64,000 bases of DNA, from positions 5,766,001 to 5,830,000 of the forward strand of contig OX359194.1 in the NCBI GenBank assembly GCA_947172415.1, written 5' to 3'. The stretch comes from Chondrosia reniformis (lineage: Eukaryota; Porifera; Demospongiae; Chondrillida; Chondrillidae). This document shows positions 25,001 through 35,422 of this stretch, piece by piece. The notes below the pieces were generated by a model. The model made no database searches. It was not told the origin of the DNA and saw nothing but the letters and a program-made list of their open reading frames with translations. Made by a program: the position numbers and the translations under genes. The first letter of the stretch is position 1. The number at the start of each line of letters is the position of its first letter.

Positions 25001-26787
25001 AGTGATATAATGAATTCAGAAATTAGATTCAGGTACGTATGTATTACGTATGTACACAAGTGCACAGTGCAGTCTGTTTGGTGGGAAATCCTAATTGGTT
25101 GCATTAAAATTTTAATCTTTACTCATTTATGCAAATCCTCCTCCTGTAAGGCAAGCAATCCAACCCATAATATCTCCATTTTCTTTTATTGCTAATGGTT
25201 GTCATTATACAGTAAATAATAGTCCAACTCTGTAAAACAGGTCAGCTCTATAATCAGGTCACCTCTATAATCAGGTCACCTCTATAATCAGGACACCTCT
25301 ATAATCAGGTCACCTCTATAATCAGGTCACCTCTATAATCAGGACACCTCTATAATCAGGACACCTCTATAATCAGGTCACCTCTATAATCAGGTCACCT
25401 CTATAATCAGGACACCTCTATAATCAGGTCACCTCTATAATCAGGTCACCTCTATAATCAGGACACCTCTATAATCAGGTCACCTCTATAATCAGGACAC
25501 CTCTATAATCAGGACACCTCTATAATCAGGACACCTCTATAATCAGGTCACCTCTATAATCAGGTCACCTCTATAATCAGGACACCTCTATAATCAGGTC
25601 ACCTCTATAATCAGGTCACCTCTATAATCAGGTCACCTCTATAATCAGGACACCTCTATAATCAGGTCACCTCTATAATCAGGTCACCTCTATAATCAGG
25701 ACACCTCTATAATCAGGTCACCTCTATAATCAGGTCACCTCTATAATCAGGTCACCTCTATAATCAGGTCACTTCTATAATCAGGTAACCTCTATAATCA
25801 GGTCACCTCTATAATCAGGTCACCTCTATAATCAGGTCACCTCTATAATCAGGACACCTCTATAATCAGGACACCTCTATAATCAGGTTACCTCTATAAT
25901 CAGGTTACCTCTATAGTCAGGACACCTCTATAATCAGGTCACCTCTATAATCAAGACACTTTTAGGTCCCAAAATGTTTTTACAATGTTGACTGTATTTA
26001 AATTACTTTGACTACTATAGCTCCTTTACTTTTCACAGATGGCTAAAGCTTTGTGTAAAGTGTGGCTGGAGAGACTTATGTCAAAAGGCTTGTGAGTTTG
26101 TTACAAGTCAGGGAAGAATGAAGTTTGTGAGACCCATCTACAAGTAAGGATGGCTCTGCAGCTAAGGTAGTTTATACTTTCTATTTGAATGTATTGTTTG
26201 AGATCACACCAGCTCCAAATCCCCAATTATAATTCCATGAATACAATAATTGTTAAACAAAGAGAAATGTACACATACACTCACTTAATATACCAAGGAC
26301 TTGCAAAAGGAAGACAAAGATTCCCAGGGTCACTGTTGAAGGGTGGAGTTCCCAGAAACAGCTGTCTGACCCAATTAAGAAGAAGAGAACTAGAAAGAGA
26401 AACTCTTGTATCCTCACCCAAAGCTCTCACTAGGCCATAGGCTTAGTTTCCTATATATAGGCCTTTATTCCAAAGTAGATGTAGCATGTAAGAAAAATGG
26501 TGTGTTAGATTATTCATGTCTTTGGCACTGAATATACATACCATTCCAAATTCACTCTTGACTTGTACCTATGCTGACACAGACGTTCTTAGAAATTTAG
26601 CCCTCATGTCTTTCAAAGTCCTGTGTTGGTCATTTGTCAATTGTTAAATCTGTTCTTTAATATGTATAGAGCCATGTGTGATAATGATGAGACGAGAGAA
26701 GTTGCCATAGAGACCTTCCTAAAGAACAGGGGCTTTTATCATAACATAGCTTCCAAACTAATTGCTGAAGATTTAAAGATAGCTTGA
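19075..26787 (+). CDS. Leukotriene A4 hydrolase / aminopeptidase
   Basis: Complete gene of 20 exons, 605 residues (human 611): 19075-19227, 19772-19911, 19974-20094, 20647-20715, 21093-21173, 21688-21740, 21801-21873, 21933-22073, 22177-22200, 22282-22352, 22449-22534, 22607-22632, 22950-23094, 23435-23538, 23615-23685, 24003-24057, 24651-24749, 24950-25032, 26039-26143, 26670-26787. All phases agree; the intron at 23539 starts with GC. It is an M1-family zinc enzyme, cytosolic in known cases, that trims N-terminal residues and opens LTA4 to LTB4. Visible are QCQA, GGMENP, zinc site HEISH plus NEG, the proton-donor Tyr of PYEKG, and the carboxylate clamp QGRMK that marks LTA4H rather than aminopeptidase B. 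The residue matching human Tyr378 is Phe (DDAFSSVPY). Exon 9 has 24 nt and exon 12 has 26 nt. A lipoxygenase follows on the same strand after 1 kb. Confidence 0.97.
19335..19576 (+). repeat. G-rich minisatellite in LTA4H intron 1
   Basis: Degenerate tandem repeats built from GGGTTGGGGTGATTTGG-like units, strongly strand-biased (G and T on the plus strand, almost no C). Runs of three and four G are frequent, so quadruplex formation in the RNA or non-template strand is possible. Absent from the truncated copy A. Confidence 0.9.
20149..20315. mobile_element. Foldback element in LTA4H intron 3
   Basis: Diverged member of the family at 17275-17513. The arms carry GATGGTACATCTTTCGATTC and its complement, followed by the same kind of tail (GATAAGTTCAACACAGTTAG). 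It is flanked by an imperfect duplication of about 50 bp that includes the end of exon 3. Confidence 0.8.
22674..22860. mobile_element. Foldback element in LTA4H intron 12
   Basis: Degenerate member of the same family: GGTTCATCTTTTGTTC at the left, GAAGATGAACCATTT at the right, then a tail with AAAAGTTCAACATACGTAG. The centre is shortened. Confidence 0.7.
24225..24400. mobile_element. Foldback family fragment in LTA4H intron 16
   Basis: Contains the family's outer tail in reverse (TTCTTCTAACTGTGCCAAAC) and an inner block with GGACGTTTCAGGGGCCTTCC. The arms are unequal, so this is a partly deleted copy. Confidence 0.6.
25235..25965 (+). repeat. 17-bp minisatellite, about 43 copies
   Basis: Array of ACCTCTATAATCAGG(T/A)C units in LTA4H intron 18. 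Two main variants (GGTC and GGAC) alternate irregularly, with a few single-base variants near the right end. There are no unique spacers, so it is not a CRISPR array. Confidence 0.97.
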
Positions 26788-26789
26788 AT

Positions 26790-27827
26790 ACTCTTAGACA
26801 TTTTTTGTTTCTTGTGATCTTGGTTCTCTTGTTTTAATACATACTGATCATGAGAGTTACATGCCTTGTTGGTTAAATGAACTTGATCTGTGTGTAGATG
26901 TATGCTTATTTGATTAAATCTGTATGCATTTCATCTCTTATACACAGTACTTATATAGAAACAATAGTGTGTTGCAATTGATGCCAGTTGGCAGAATACT
27001 GCCTACGTACGTATGTATGATAGTGTTATGCATATCAGAGAGTATATATGGTATTACATACTCCCTTTAGTAAGTATGGCATGTATACATAATAATGTAT
27101 ATATAAATAACCAAGCAGGATGTAATATAGCTGAAATAAAGTATATAACAGTGTATAGTAATTGTGCAATGTGGTATGTGTCTTAACTAACTTTCATTCT
27201 TTAATTAGTCACTTACACCACTGATAGGCATCTGGAATTCAGTTATCAGTAATGCTATTAGCATGAAATATTTATAACTTCCGCTTTGTATGTCTCAATG
27301 GGCGGGTGTTACTACTAATTGAATGGTGCTATGAAACCATATAACAGGAGTACCTAAAATTAGAATGTGCAGCGAATGGAATATATACGTATATATGTAT
27401 GTATCACCAATTTTAGTGTAGAAAATGTTATTATACTATATTAATACGTATATACATTTTAATTATTTATATGCTATACTCCTCATATTTTGCATACCAC
27501 TGTAGCTTCACTGTTGCTGTTAATACAAGTTCTGCACTCTGGGTGTATATATTCGTATGCTCAAGTTTTAAGACAGGTCCTTAAGCTTTACTTGTGTATA
27601 CTGCTTTTGTGGAATTCTAGATCTGTGGTGTACACTTGGATATTTAGGTGAGCATATATGCAATTAGGACTATATAGGAATAGGAGTATTTGTTTACTCT
27701 GCATACAACTTTTTACAGCAGTTATATATAAGTCCCTATTTCTTTGAATGTGTATATATATGTATATCAAATAGCCATGGATTAGCAGTTAGTATGCAAT
27801 GTGCTATTGTACATATTTGTTAGTGAT
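26790..27827. other. Spacer between LTA4H and lipoxygenase
   Basis: About 1 kb of AT-rich sequence between two same-strand genes. It should hold the LTA4H polyadenylation site (an AATAAA lies at about 27134) and the lipoxygenase promoter. No coding exon seen. Confidence 0.6.
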
Positions 27828-30800
27828 ATGGCTGATGCTAAAGTCAAGCTGCATGAAGCACACAATATAAAGAAAGAACAAAACCTCTTTGAGATACCAA
27901 AGCAAACGCCTTCAAAGTATAAAAGTTAGTCTGCTTGTATGGATATTGCTATCATGAGGTTTTTTCATTATTGCTGCTTTAGGGCAAAGCCTTCTTCCCT
28001 ATACAATATTGCAAAAATAAGAATTTACAGCTGTTTCTTGTACAAGTGTACATACAGTTTTATATATTGTAAATACAATCTTAGTGATTATATATAATTA
28101 TCATTTTGATTATATATACAATTGGATCCTGTATATACGTATGTAGCTGATAAGATCTACCTTCTAAGGATTGTTACTGGCAGTAGGAGATTGCTTTCAG
28201 CTACAGAATTGAAAATTCAAGCTCAGCTAATAGGCACTATCAAAACTACAAAGAAATTTACACTTGCAAGTGTTACAGACAAAGTGTTTCAAAAAGATGG
28301 ATATGATGACTTCTCAATCAAATGTGACAAGATCGGCAGTGTAATTGGTGTTTGCATCTATGTTGAATCATGTAAGCTCTGTATATACGTAGTATACAAG
28401 TACGTAAGATAAAAACATTTCAAAAATGAACTTAAAAATGTGGCAGATCTTGAAAAAGTAGTGAAACAAGAAAGTGATCATGTAATCAAGCTAACCATAG
28501 CTAGCATACCGAAATTTAAGTGACTTATAACCAAACACATTACTTCTATATCTTGCTCCTATAATAATTCTCTAGTGAAATATTGACACTACATATATGG
28601 ATAACAAAATACATAAAAGTATTAGGTTAACATCCAAGTTATATATATTGCAGGTTCTAAAAGCTGTCTTGAGTGGTTCTTAAGCTGTGCGGTGGTCCAG
28701 GCACCTGGTGATGCCCCCTGTTTGTTTCCGGGATACAAATCCTTAATTGAAGGCGATCAAATACTTTTGATGTCATCTACGGGTAAGATGTGACATTGTA
28801 TCAGCAGTATGAAGCCCACTACATATGAAGCATATGAAGCAGTCCTGCCAGTTATGTATACTTGTAGTCACTGAGTGTTAGGTCTGGAACCCTTTCTGCA
28901 GGTTTGGCTAACGATTTGCTAATCACAAGCCACAAACACTTTCGTAAGCTAATCAAAGAACAAATTAGCTGGCAAAGGCAGCAATATGTGTGGAAGTGTC
29001 TCCCATCTCAACCTAGTACCCTTCAGGAGGTTAGATATGACCTTGCACTGGATAAGCACTCATCAGATGGTCTCATTGAACTATCCAAAATTCAACAACT
29101 CAAAGGGGACCATACAAGCTTCTGCAGTTTTGATGAATTCAGAAGTGCTATTAACTCAATTGAGTTTGGTGCCAATAAGCCTGATATACTGGATGGAGGG
29201 CTGTGGATACAAGATAGGGAATTTGGCCGTCAAATGTTAAATGGAACTAACCCAAGTGTGATTAAGCTTTGCGTTGAATTACCAAACCACTTCCAAGTAA
29301 CAGATGCCATTCTCCAAGGCTTGCTGACCAGAAGCTGGACTTTAAAAACAGAAATGAAGGTACACTGTGAATGGTATTGGTTATGTGTGTGTGCTCTGAG
29401 TATAGTAAAGTGCATGTCTAGATCTACTTTAACCAATGATTGCAATATAGTGTGTATTATATGTGACTTATTGACATCAGCAACATTTACTGGATCAATT
29501 AACTGAACGTTTCGACCTGAAGGTCTTCATCAGCAGAAATATAAAGAGTTATCATAATGAATGAAACAAAGACCCCTTATCACTTCATATATATGTGTGT
29601 CCACCTAACCTAGAGTATGAACTGTATAACATTGTATAAAGTCTATATGTTTTCTTTAGGAAGGTCATGTCTACATAATTGATCACACTGAAATGCTGCA
29701 AGGTCTTTCCACACTGCATGTTTGTCCTGTGCCCACGTGCCTCCTCTACATCACTCCCAAAGGACACCTCCTCCCAATTGCTATACAACTGGAGCCAAAG
29801 GGCGTAATCTTTACACCTAATGACAACTACTTTGATTGGCTGATGGCAAAAATGCTTTTCAGATGTGGAGACTGGCAAGTAAGTCAGTATGAATCCTGAT
29901 ATTGATGATAACAGGCTTTGTATATTTCAGTACTTTGATCAATGTATGATTTACTGCACCTTTAGATACATCAGCTGATTCAAAATTATCTTCTGACACA
30001 TTCTGTGGTAGAGCCATTTAGTATTGGGCTCAAGCGAAATCTACCACTCAACCATCCAGTTTACCGTCTTCTAGTTCCCTATCTCTCACACATTGTGTCC
30101 AACAATGCCAAAATCCGGAAGTACTTGCTAAATCCTGGAGGGCTCTTTGACAAGGTCACTTCAATTGGAGGTCGTAATGCAGAGAGTATTATAGGAGCAA
30201 TCAAAAGAGGTTACAAAGGTTTTAGCTTCCACAAGCTGGCTCATCCAACGGACATAGAGTTACGAGGGGTAGGGAATGAATCAAAACTTCCCAATTACCA
30301 CTATCGTGATGATGGAATGCTCATTTGGAAAGCAATCTCCAAAATGGTTGAGGGGATTCTCTCCATTTTTTATACAAATGATGAAGATGTCTCTGGGGAT
30401 GAGTATTTGCAGGCATGGGCTAAGGATGTCTGTGAGAATGGTCTCCCAACCAGTGATGGCTCAGAAATAGGTCATGGCATGCCACCTGCCATCAATACTC
30501 AGAAGGAGCTGATTGATATTGCTACTACAATCATTTGGATTTCCTCTGCAAGGCATAGTGCAATCAACACAGGGCAGTATCAGATTCATGGCTTTCCTCC
30601 CAATTCTCCTGGATTGATAAGGAAGTCTCTACCCAAAGGGAAGGGTATGGCAACTTTACAAGACGTATTGGCAACCCTTCCAAATAAGGATGCAGTTTAC
30701 TGGCAGCTTGTGATCATGGAAACGTTATCACAGAAAGGCAGTAGTCAGGTAACTGTATTTTACCAAAAGCCATGAATTTAGTTATATGCGTTATATCCCT

Positions 30801-31137
30801 AGCCCATAAGCTATATACATACATAGCTATATATGTACATAGCTACAAGATATTTCAATAGTATTTTCTGTATTGAAGGACATAGTATGTCCACTTCAAC
30901 CTGTGTTCTACATACATACCTATTACGTATGTTATCACCTTAAAAATCTTCAATACTGTTTAGGTGCAAAGAGGCATTATTGATCCAATTTCTAAGAATT
31001 TCTTTGTAGAAGATTCTGTTAAAGAGGTGTTGAAGGCATTTACCACTGAAATGGACAGACTTGAAAAAGAAATGAAGATTAGAAACCAAACATTGGAAAT
31101 GCCTTATACGTATCTAATGCCTTCAAACATGAACTAA
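27828..31137 (+). CDS. PLAT-lipoxygenase with altered iron site
   Basis: Seven exons, 694 residues: 27828-27924, 28147-28371, 28654-28782, 28902-29359, 29660-29878, 29966-30748, 30964-31137; all phases agree. Residues from about 33 to 145 form a PLAT/beta-barrel-like region. The rest is an animal-type lipoxygenase catalytic domain (FGRQMLNGTNP, CLLY, PIAIQLEP, LPLNHPVYRLLVPY, GLFDK, RHSAINTGQY, MPYTYLMP). In this family a non-haem iron dioxygenates polyunsaturated fatty acids. Its usual ligands are His367, His372, His550, Asn554 and the C-terminal Ile (human 5-LOX numbering). Here His372 (H388), His550 (H573) and Asn554 (N577) are kept. His367 is Asn383 (codon 29984-29986), and the protein stops at PSNMN, lacking the terminal Ile. 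The Ala/Gly stereo-control site aligns with Ile. It may be a pseudoenzyme or bind metal differently. The start gives an in-frame first exon. Confidence 0.94.
29497..29592. repeat. Dispersed repeat with GAACGTTTCGACC core
   Basis: Lies in lipoxygenase intron 4. It matches 59163-59260: both have GAACGTTTCGACC, then CTTCATCAGC, then CCCCTTATCACTTCATA. The reverse strand contains CTGATGA, a short hairpin and GTCGAAAC. Confidence 0.8.
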
Positions 31138-31139
31138 TA

Positions 31140-33300
31140 TATAGGGTATACAGTATAATGATGTTATATGTAGTATAGAATATATAGTACATACATATAT
31201 CCTTTTGGTTGCATTATAATTCCTTGAATTTCATAATAAATGTACACAATGTGATTGTATAACAAAATCATGAATCAATTAGCCACTAATAAATATACTC
31301 TATAACTGCATGTATACCCTTATAACTGGTGGACCATAAAATGACTATATACACAGTGCAAGTTACAAAATGTTCTCATTCTAGGATAACCACAATCAAG
31401 TTAGCTATATTGCAAATTATAGTAACTGCACTGCATTGAGGGGTAACATAAAAATGCACTCTTTTACAAGCAAACCTGACATTGGGACACTGAGATCAAA
31501 ACAGGTCTGATGGCCAATTGGCCAATAATTGGTTTGGTTCAATGGTAATTACTTTGCTTCTATTCTGAAATGTTCTTATTGAACTGCAGCTATTGTAACA
31601 TATATTGTAAATATTATACCCTGTCATAGGACAGTCACTGAGTTGCTTTGTACTAGACCTGCCATTGTTCTTTGTTATTCCCCATATAACTATTCATAAC
31701 AATAATCTGGACTAAAACATTCTAACAAAGTTCTCTAAGTAATAGTCAATCACAAATACTGTGATTATCACACAAAGAATACAAACTGACATGCTCTACT
31801 TTAAACTAAAAGGTACCAGGCCCCAGGGCTGTACTTTAAACTAAAATTGGAACAAGAATCACTATGAAACCCAAGCAGCTAGCTACACTTCAACAGGAAC
31901 TGCCAGATCCCTGGCTCCAGGCATAGAGACACTTGACTACATGTATATCCCTCTGCCATGCAAGTATTCTTTGAGCATATGGTTGACAGATTTATATTGC
32001 TTATTTATAAGGCTATAATTGACTACTAATCAGTAGTTTGGCTGGAGAATGTTTAGAATTTGTTAAAAGATTAACAGAGTCCTAAGATGACACTTACATA
32101 TAATTGTACAGCTATATGTATATACTGTATACATGTATACTGAGTTGACAAGTGTTCTGAGATTTAGACCTCAGGAGGTTAAGACAAGAGTGATGTCAAA
32201 AATGGATATCTCGCCAATGTCAATGTCACCAACTACCCAGCCAATTTTCCTATAAAAGCTCAAGTAACAAGAATCTAGCCTAAAGGTTTTGTATAGTTTC
32301 ACAGCCAAGTAGCAAGGCAAACTGATCTATAGGATACAGAGAACCTGTTAAGCATGTACTACACACCTTCCCTAAATGAATTACAGTAGCTAGGAGTTAC
32401 TAGTTACTAGGGACTGGTAGACATGCTAAATCTGGTGGTCCCATTGAACAGATGTAGTCCAGGACCTTTACAGTTGTTATACTCACTGTAAATTCCATGC
32501 AAACTTTCCTTTGATCCAACACTTTCTTTCACTATCTGTACCCACCTGAATGGGTTAAGCCAATAACTTTAATAATAATTGCACCCATCCTCTTTTTTTC
32601 TTAATTGGACATGTTGCTAAGTAACTGATATTTGACTTTCATGACAAATCTATAAATAGATGAAAATACAGCAAATCAAGTATAGGCTGCACAATAAGAC
32701 ATATACTTGTCTAATCAAATTTGTATAAACGTTAAGTACAAATTACATTTTAAACAGTCTCACAAGCAAAAAATATTATACATGAGGTAAAGATGCTGAT
32801 TAATACGTTAGCTAATCATAACATTACAACTTAAAACATTATAGACTTCATTTAAAGTAGCTATATAGTTTGTCCGATTCTCTAGACAAGACAACGCCAA
32901 AGTTCCTCAAATTTGCAATATTTGAGGAACGCCCATTTAAAATTGAGCAATAGCAATGGAAGCTATGTATGCTCACTATTATATCACACAATAGCGTAAT
33001 AGATTCTTGTGTTGTGCATGAAACATGCCGATTGATATGTCGATTCATACGCTTGCAAGAGCTTGTGATAGCTTGTTTATTAATTAAGCACGTCTATTTA
33101 TGGGGTCACTGTACATTTTATGATTTGCTTCGCTGGATTGCCATGATTGATTTCTAGTGGAAACTCATTAACAATAACAACTTGCTGAATAGGCCGGGTT
33201 ATGTTCTGCATGTTCTCTATTGTTCTTGAACAAGACCTCGAAAAATAATAAACAAAATTTTAATTCCCCGATTTTCCGCCAAGGTCACGATGTTTCCCGC
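31140..33300. other. Gene-less stretch
   Basis: About 2.1 kb with no supported exon or RNA gene. The only clear structure is an 11-bp perfect hairpin at 32899-32927 (GTTCCTCAAAT and its complement around a 7-nt loop). Short frames here look random. Confidence 0.55.
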
Positions 33301-33311
33301 CGACAATTTCT

Positions 33312-33319
33312 TATAAATA
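33312..33319 (+). promoter_or_regulatory. TATA box before GC-rich transcript candidate
   Basis: TATAAATA, placed about 25-30 bp before the start of the GC-richer block at about 33341. The spacing fits an RNA polymerase II start. Confidence 0.45.
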
Positions 33320-33340
33320 GACAAGGAAATTTTCAGTCTT

Positions 33341-34130
33341 TGGCCTCCGGGCTATCAACTCTGGAGGTCTACTTTGGTGTGGATCGATGCGCCAACCGTG
33401 GTAGGAGCACGACCATGGTACCATGCGACAAAGGGTCATCGGTGTTCGTATAGTGGGGTGGTCTCTCTGCTATGGGTTAGTGCCTGGAGATGTATCTCAC
33501 TATTAATCAACTTTGTTGGTTCTCACTATACGACCCGTACCTGGAGGAGCGTGGGTCCAGTGCCACTACGTAGTCGGTCAGGAACCCCTGTTGTAGGCTG
33601 CAGCTTCAGGTTGGTTTGGAAGGAATTTGCATCAATGTAGTATTTCATCGTACATCATGTATTTTTATTTCTTTTCTTATAGTTCATTGAACTGATGGGT
33701 CCCTACTCTAAAGCGCCTGGCCGATCCCAATGAGCTAAAGTCTGTGTGCAGTGTTCCCAAGCTACGTTGTGTGCACATGATGATTCTCATTGGTGGGAGT
33801 TTGTGGTCCGCCAGGGTCGGGCTTGTTCTGTTCGTAGCGTGGCAGGGCAAGACTAGTAACTGGTCATAGGTCGGTCAGGTACGCCGGATCGCTCCCGTGC
33901 AACTTCTCTTACGACGCAAGTAGTGGAAGTGTCAAACAGAGTTGAGAAACCGGAGGCCATTTGGGGCACGAAGTACTTCTACCTCCTCGTGGTGTGCCCT
34001 GGGGTCACCTTTACTATACTCAGTAAAGTGATGCAAAAAGAAGTACTACAGCGGCGTTCCAGTAACAGAAGAAACAGCAACCATGAAGAACATGTTTAAG
34101 AACTACATTGTTTGAACATTTTTTATTTAT
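33341..34130 (+). ncRNA. Candidate spliced structured non-coding RNA
   Basis: Block clearly GC-richer than its surroundings. A TATA box lies just upstream. A typical short intron can be drawn at 33637-33682 (GTAGTA donor, TTTCTTTTCTTATAG acceptor). No convincing protein: the frames at 33220-33453 and 33374-33640 match nothing I know and overlap each other. Base-pairing is suggestive: TCGTATAGTG (33446-33455) pairs with CACTATACGA (33524-33533), TGGCCTCCGG (33341-33350) pairs with CCGGAGGCCA (33950-33959), and 33971-33980 can pair with 34039-34047. It could instead be a fragment of a transposon. Confidence 0.4.
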
Positions 34131-34383
34131 TTAATACCATGTATACAATGTCATGTATGTTTCAAAATTGTCAAAAAATGATTATTGTGCAGTGGTTATA
34201 GCCATTTCTTTGGTAGTGATGAGATTGGTGTAATAAGATGTACATTAAAATATAAACTACATCTATGTAAGCATTCAGTATACTCTTGTAAATTATTGCA
34301 TAACAAGTATTAAAGGCCCCTTAGATTACGGCAACGTTGCAAGACACCGATAATGTATCATAAATTTCATTCGTGTTCTATTT

Positions 34384-34502
34384 AAGAGAAGGAAACTAAA
34401 ACGAAATAAAAAGGGAAAAAAGGAGGAAAATACAACGAAAAAGAATAAAAGAGAAAGGAAAAAAGTACATTGTAAACGAAAAAGAAAAAAAGGAAAAAGG
34501 AT
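34384..34502 (+). repeat. Purine-rich tract
   Basis: About 120 bp almost entirely A and G on the plus strand (runs such as AAAAAGGGAAAAAAGGAGG). It yields spurious Phe/Leu/Ser-rich frames on the minus strand. No function evident. Confidence 0.85.
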
Positions 34503-34934
34503 GTATTCAGTCTGCATGTGTACTTGGGGAGCACAAACAGCCAGTGATCATGAGGAGAGGTGATCCTAACAATGGCATAGCTGTTTATGTCCACACATGA
34601 AATCTAGCATGAGACTGGGACAGTGCCAGAGTTAAGAGTAGTACACCTAATTATTGGTAGAGAAGAATCATGGAAGCCATACAGATTAAGATCAGTGGTG
34701 GGGTGATGAACTTGGACAGTGGTACCTACAGTGTGGAACCCTGTACTTATTCCACCCTAAGAACCAGTATATATGAATTTGTTATATATGGTATGTGATT
34801 GCTCAAGAATCATCTATACATTTAAGACTAAGAGAAGATTCTATGTCCCTTACTAGAAGTAAGTTTGTGTCAACCCTAATAAATGTATTAGATTAAAAGT
34901 TATAATATTGAATCAATAGGCAAACAGATTCATG

Positions 34935-35166
34935 CACAGGATCAAATTACAGGTTTCATATGGCATGAAATCTATTTGAAACTTCTTGAACAGCCAGGTT
35001 TCAAAGGGTGCTCAAGAATGTGCTAACAGATTAATTTCACTGGTTTCAAGTTTTTAACAGCCCCCTTTCCGAGTTTTATACATACTTTCATACCTTTTGA
35101 AACCTGGCCGTTCATAGAGTTTCAAATAGGTTTCATGCCTTCTGAAACCTGCTATTTGATCCTGTG
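34935..35166. mobile_element. MITE-like element with CACAGGATC ends
   Basis: 232-bp element with 23-bp imperfect inverted ends (CACAGGATCAAAT at the left, ATTTGATCCTGTG at the right) followed inward by CAGGTTTC/GAAACCTG. Non-coding. Related partial copies lie at about 42832-42902 and 46857-46990, inside the two nucleosidase genes. Confidence 0.85.
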
Positions 35167-35422
35167 TATAAGCCAGTAATGTAATAGTATGGAGCATATA
35201 GCATCATATTCAGTCTACTAGTATAATGTATTGATCAATTGACATTTGATAGGCTCTTGGAAGTGCACTCTTCGTACAGTGACTTGCTGATGAATCTCTG
35301 CTGTGTCTGGTCTTGCAAGGTGTGGCTCTGCTCAGTTTGAAGCACTTGTGGCTCACCCGTATCCACACATATGTTATTAACTAGAGCTTTGGACTGGTCA
35401 GCTTGCAGCCCTGAAGTCCTTT

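Noticed and set aside
25235..25965. CRISPR-like array
   Set aside because: Units are contiguous 17-mers without unique spacers, inside a eukaryotic intron.
29230..29878. Minus-strand frames opposite lipoxygenase exons
   Set aside because: Shadows of exons with clear homology and splice sites on the plus strand.
34326..34594. Phe/Leu-rich minus-strand frames resembling membrane helices
   Set aside because: Translation of a purine tract; no exon signals.
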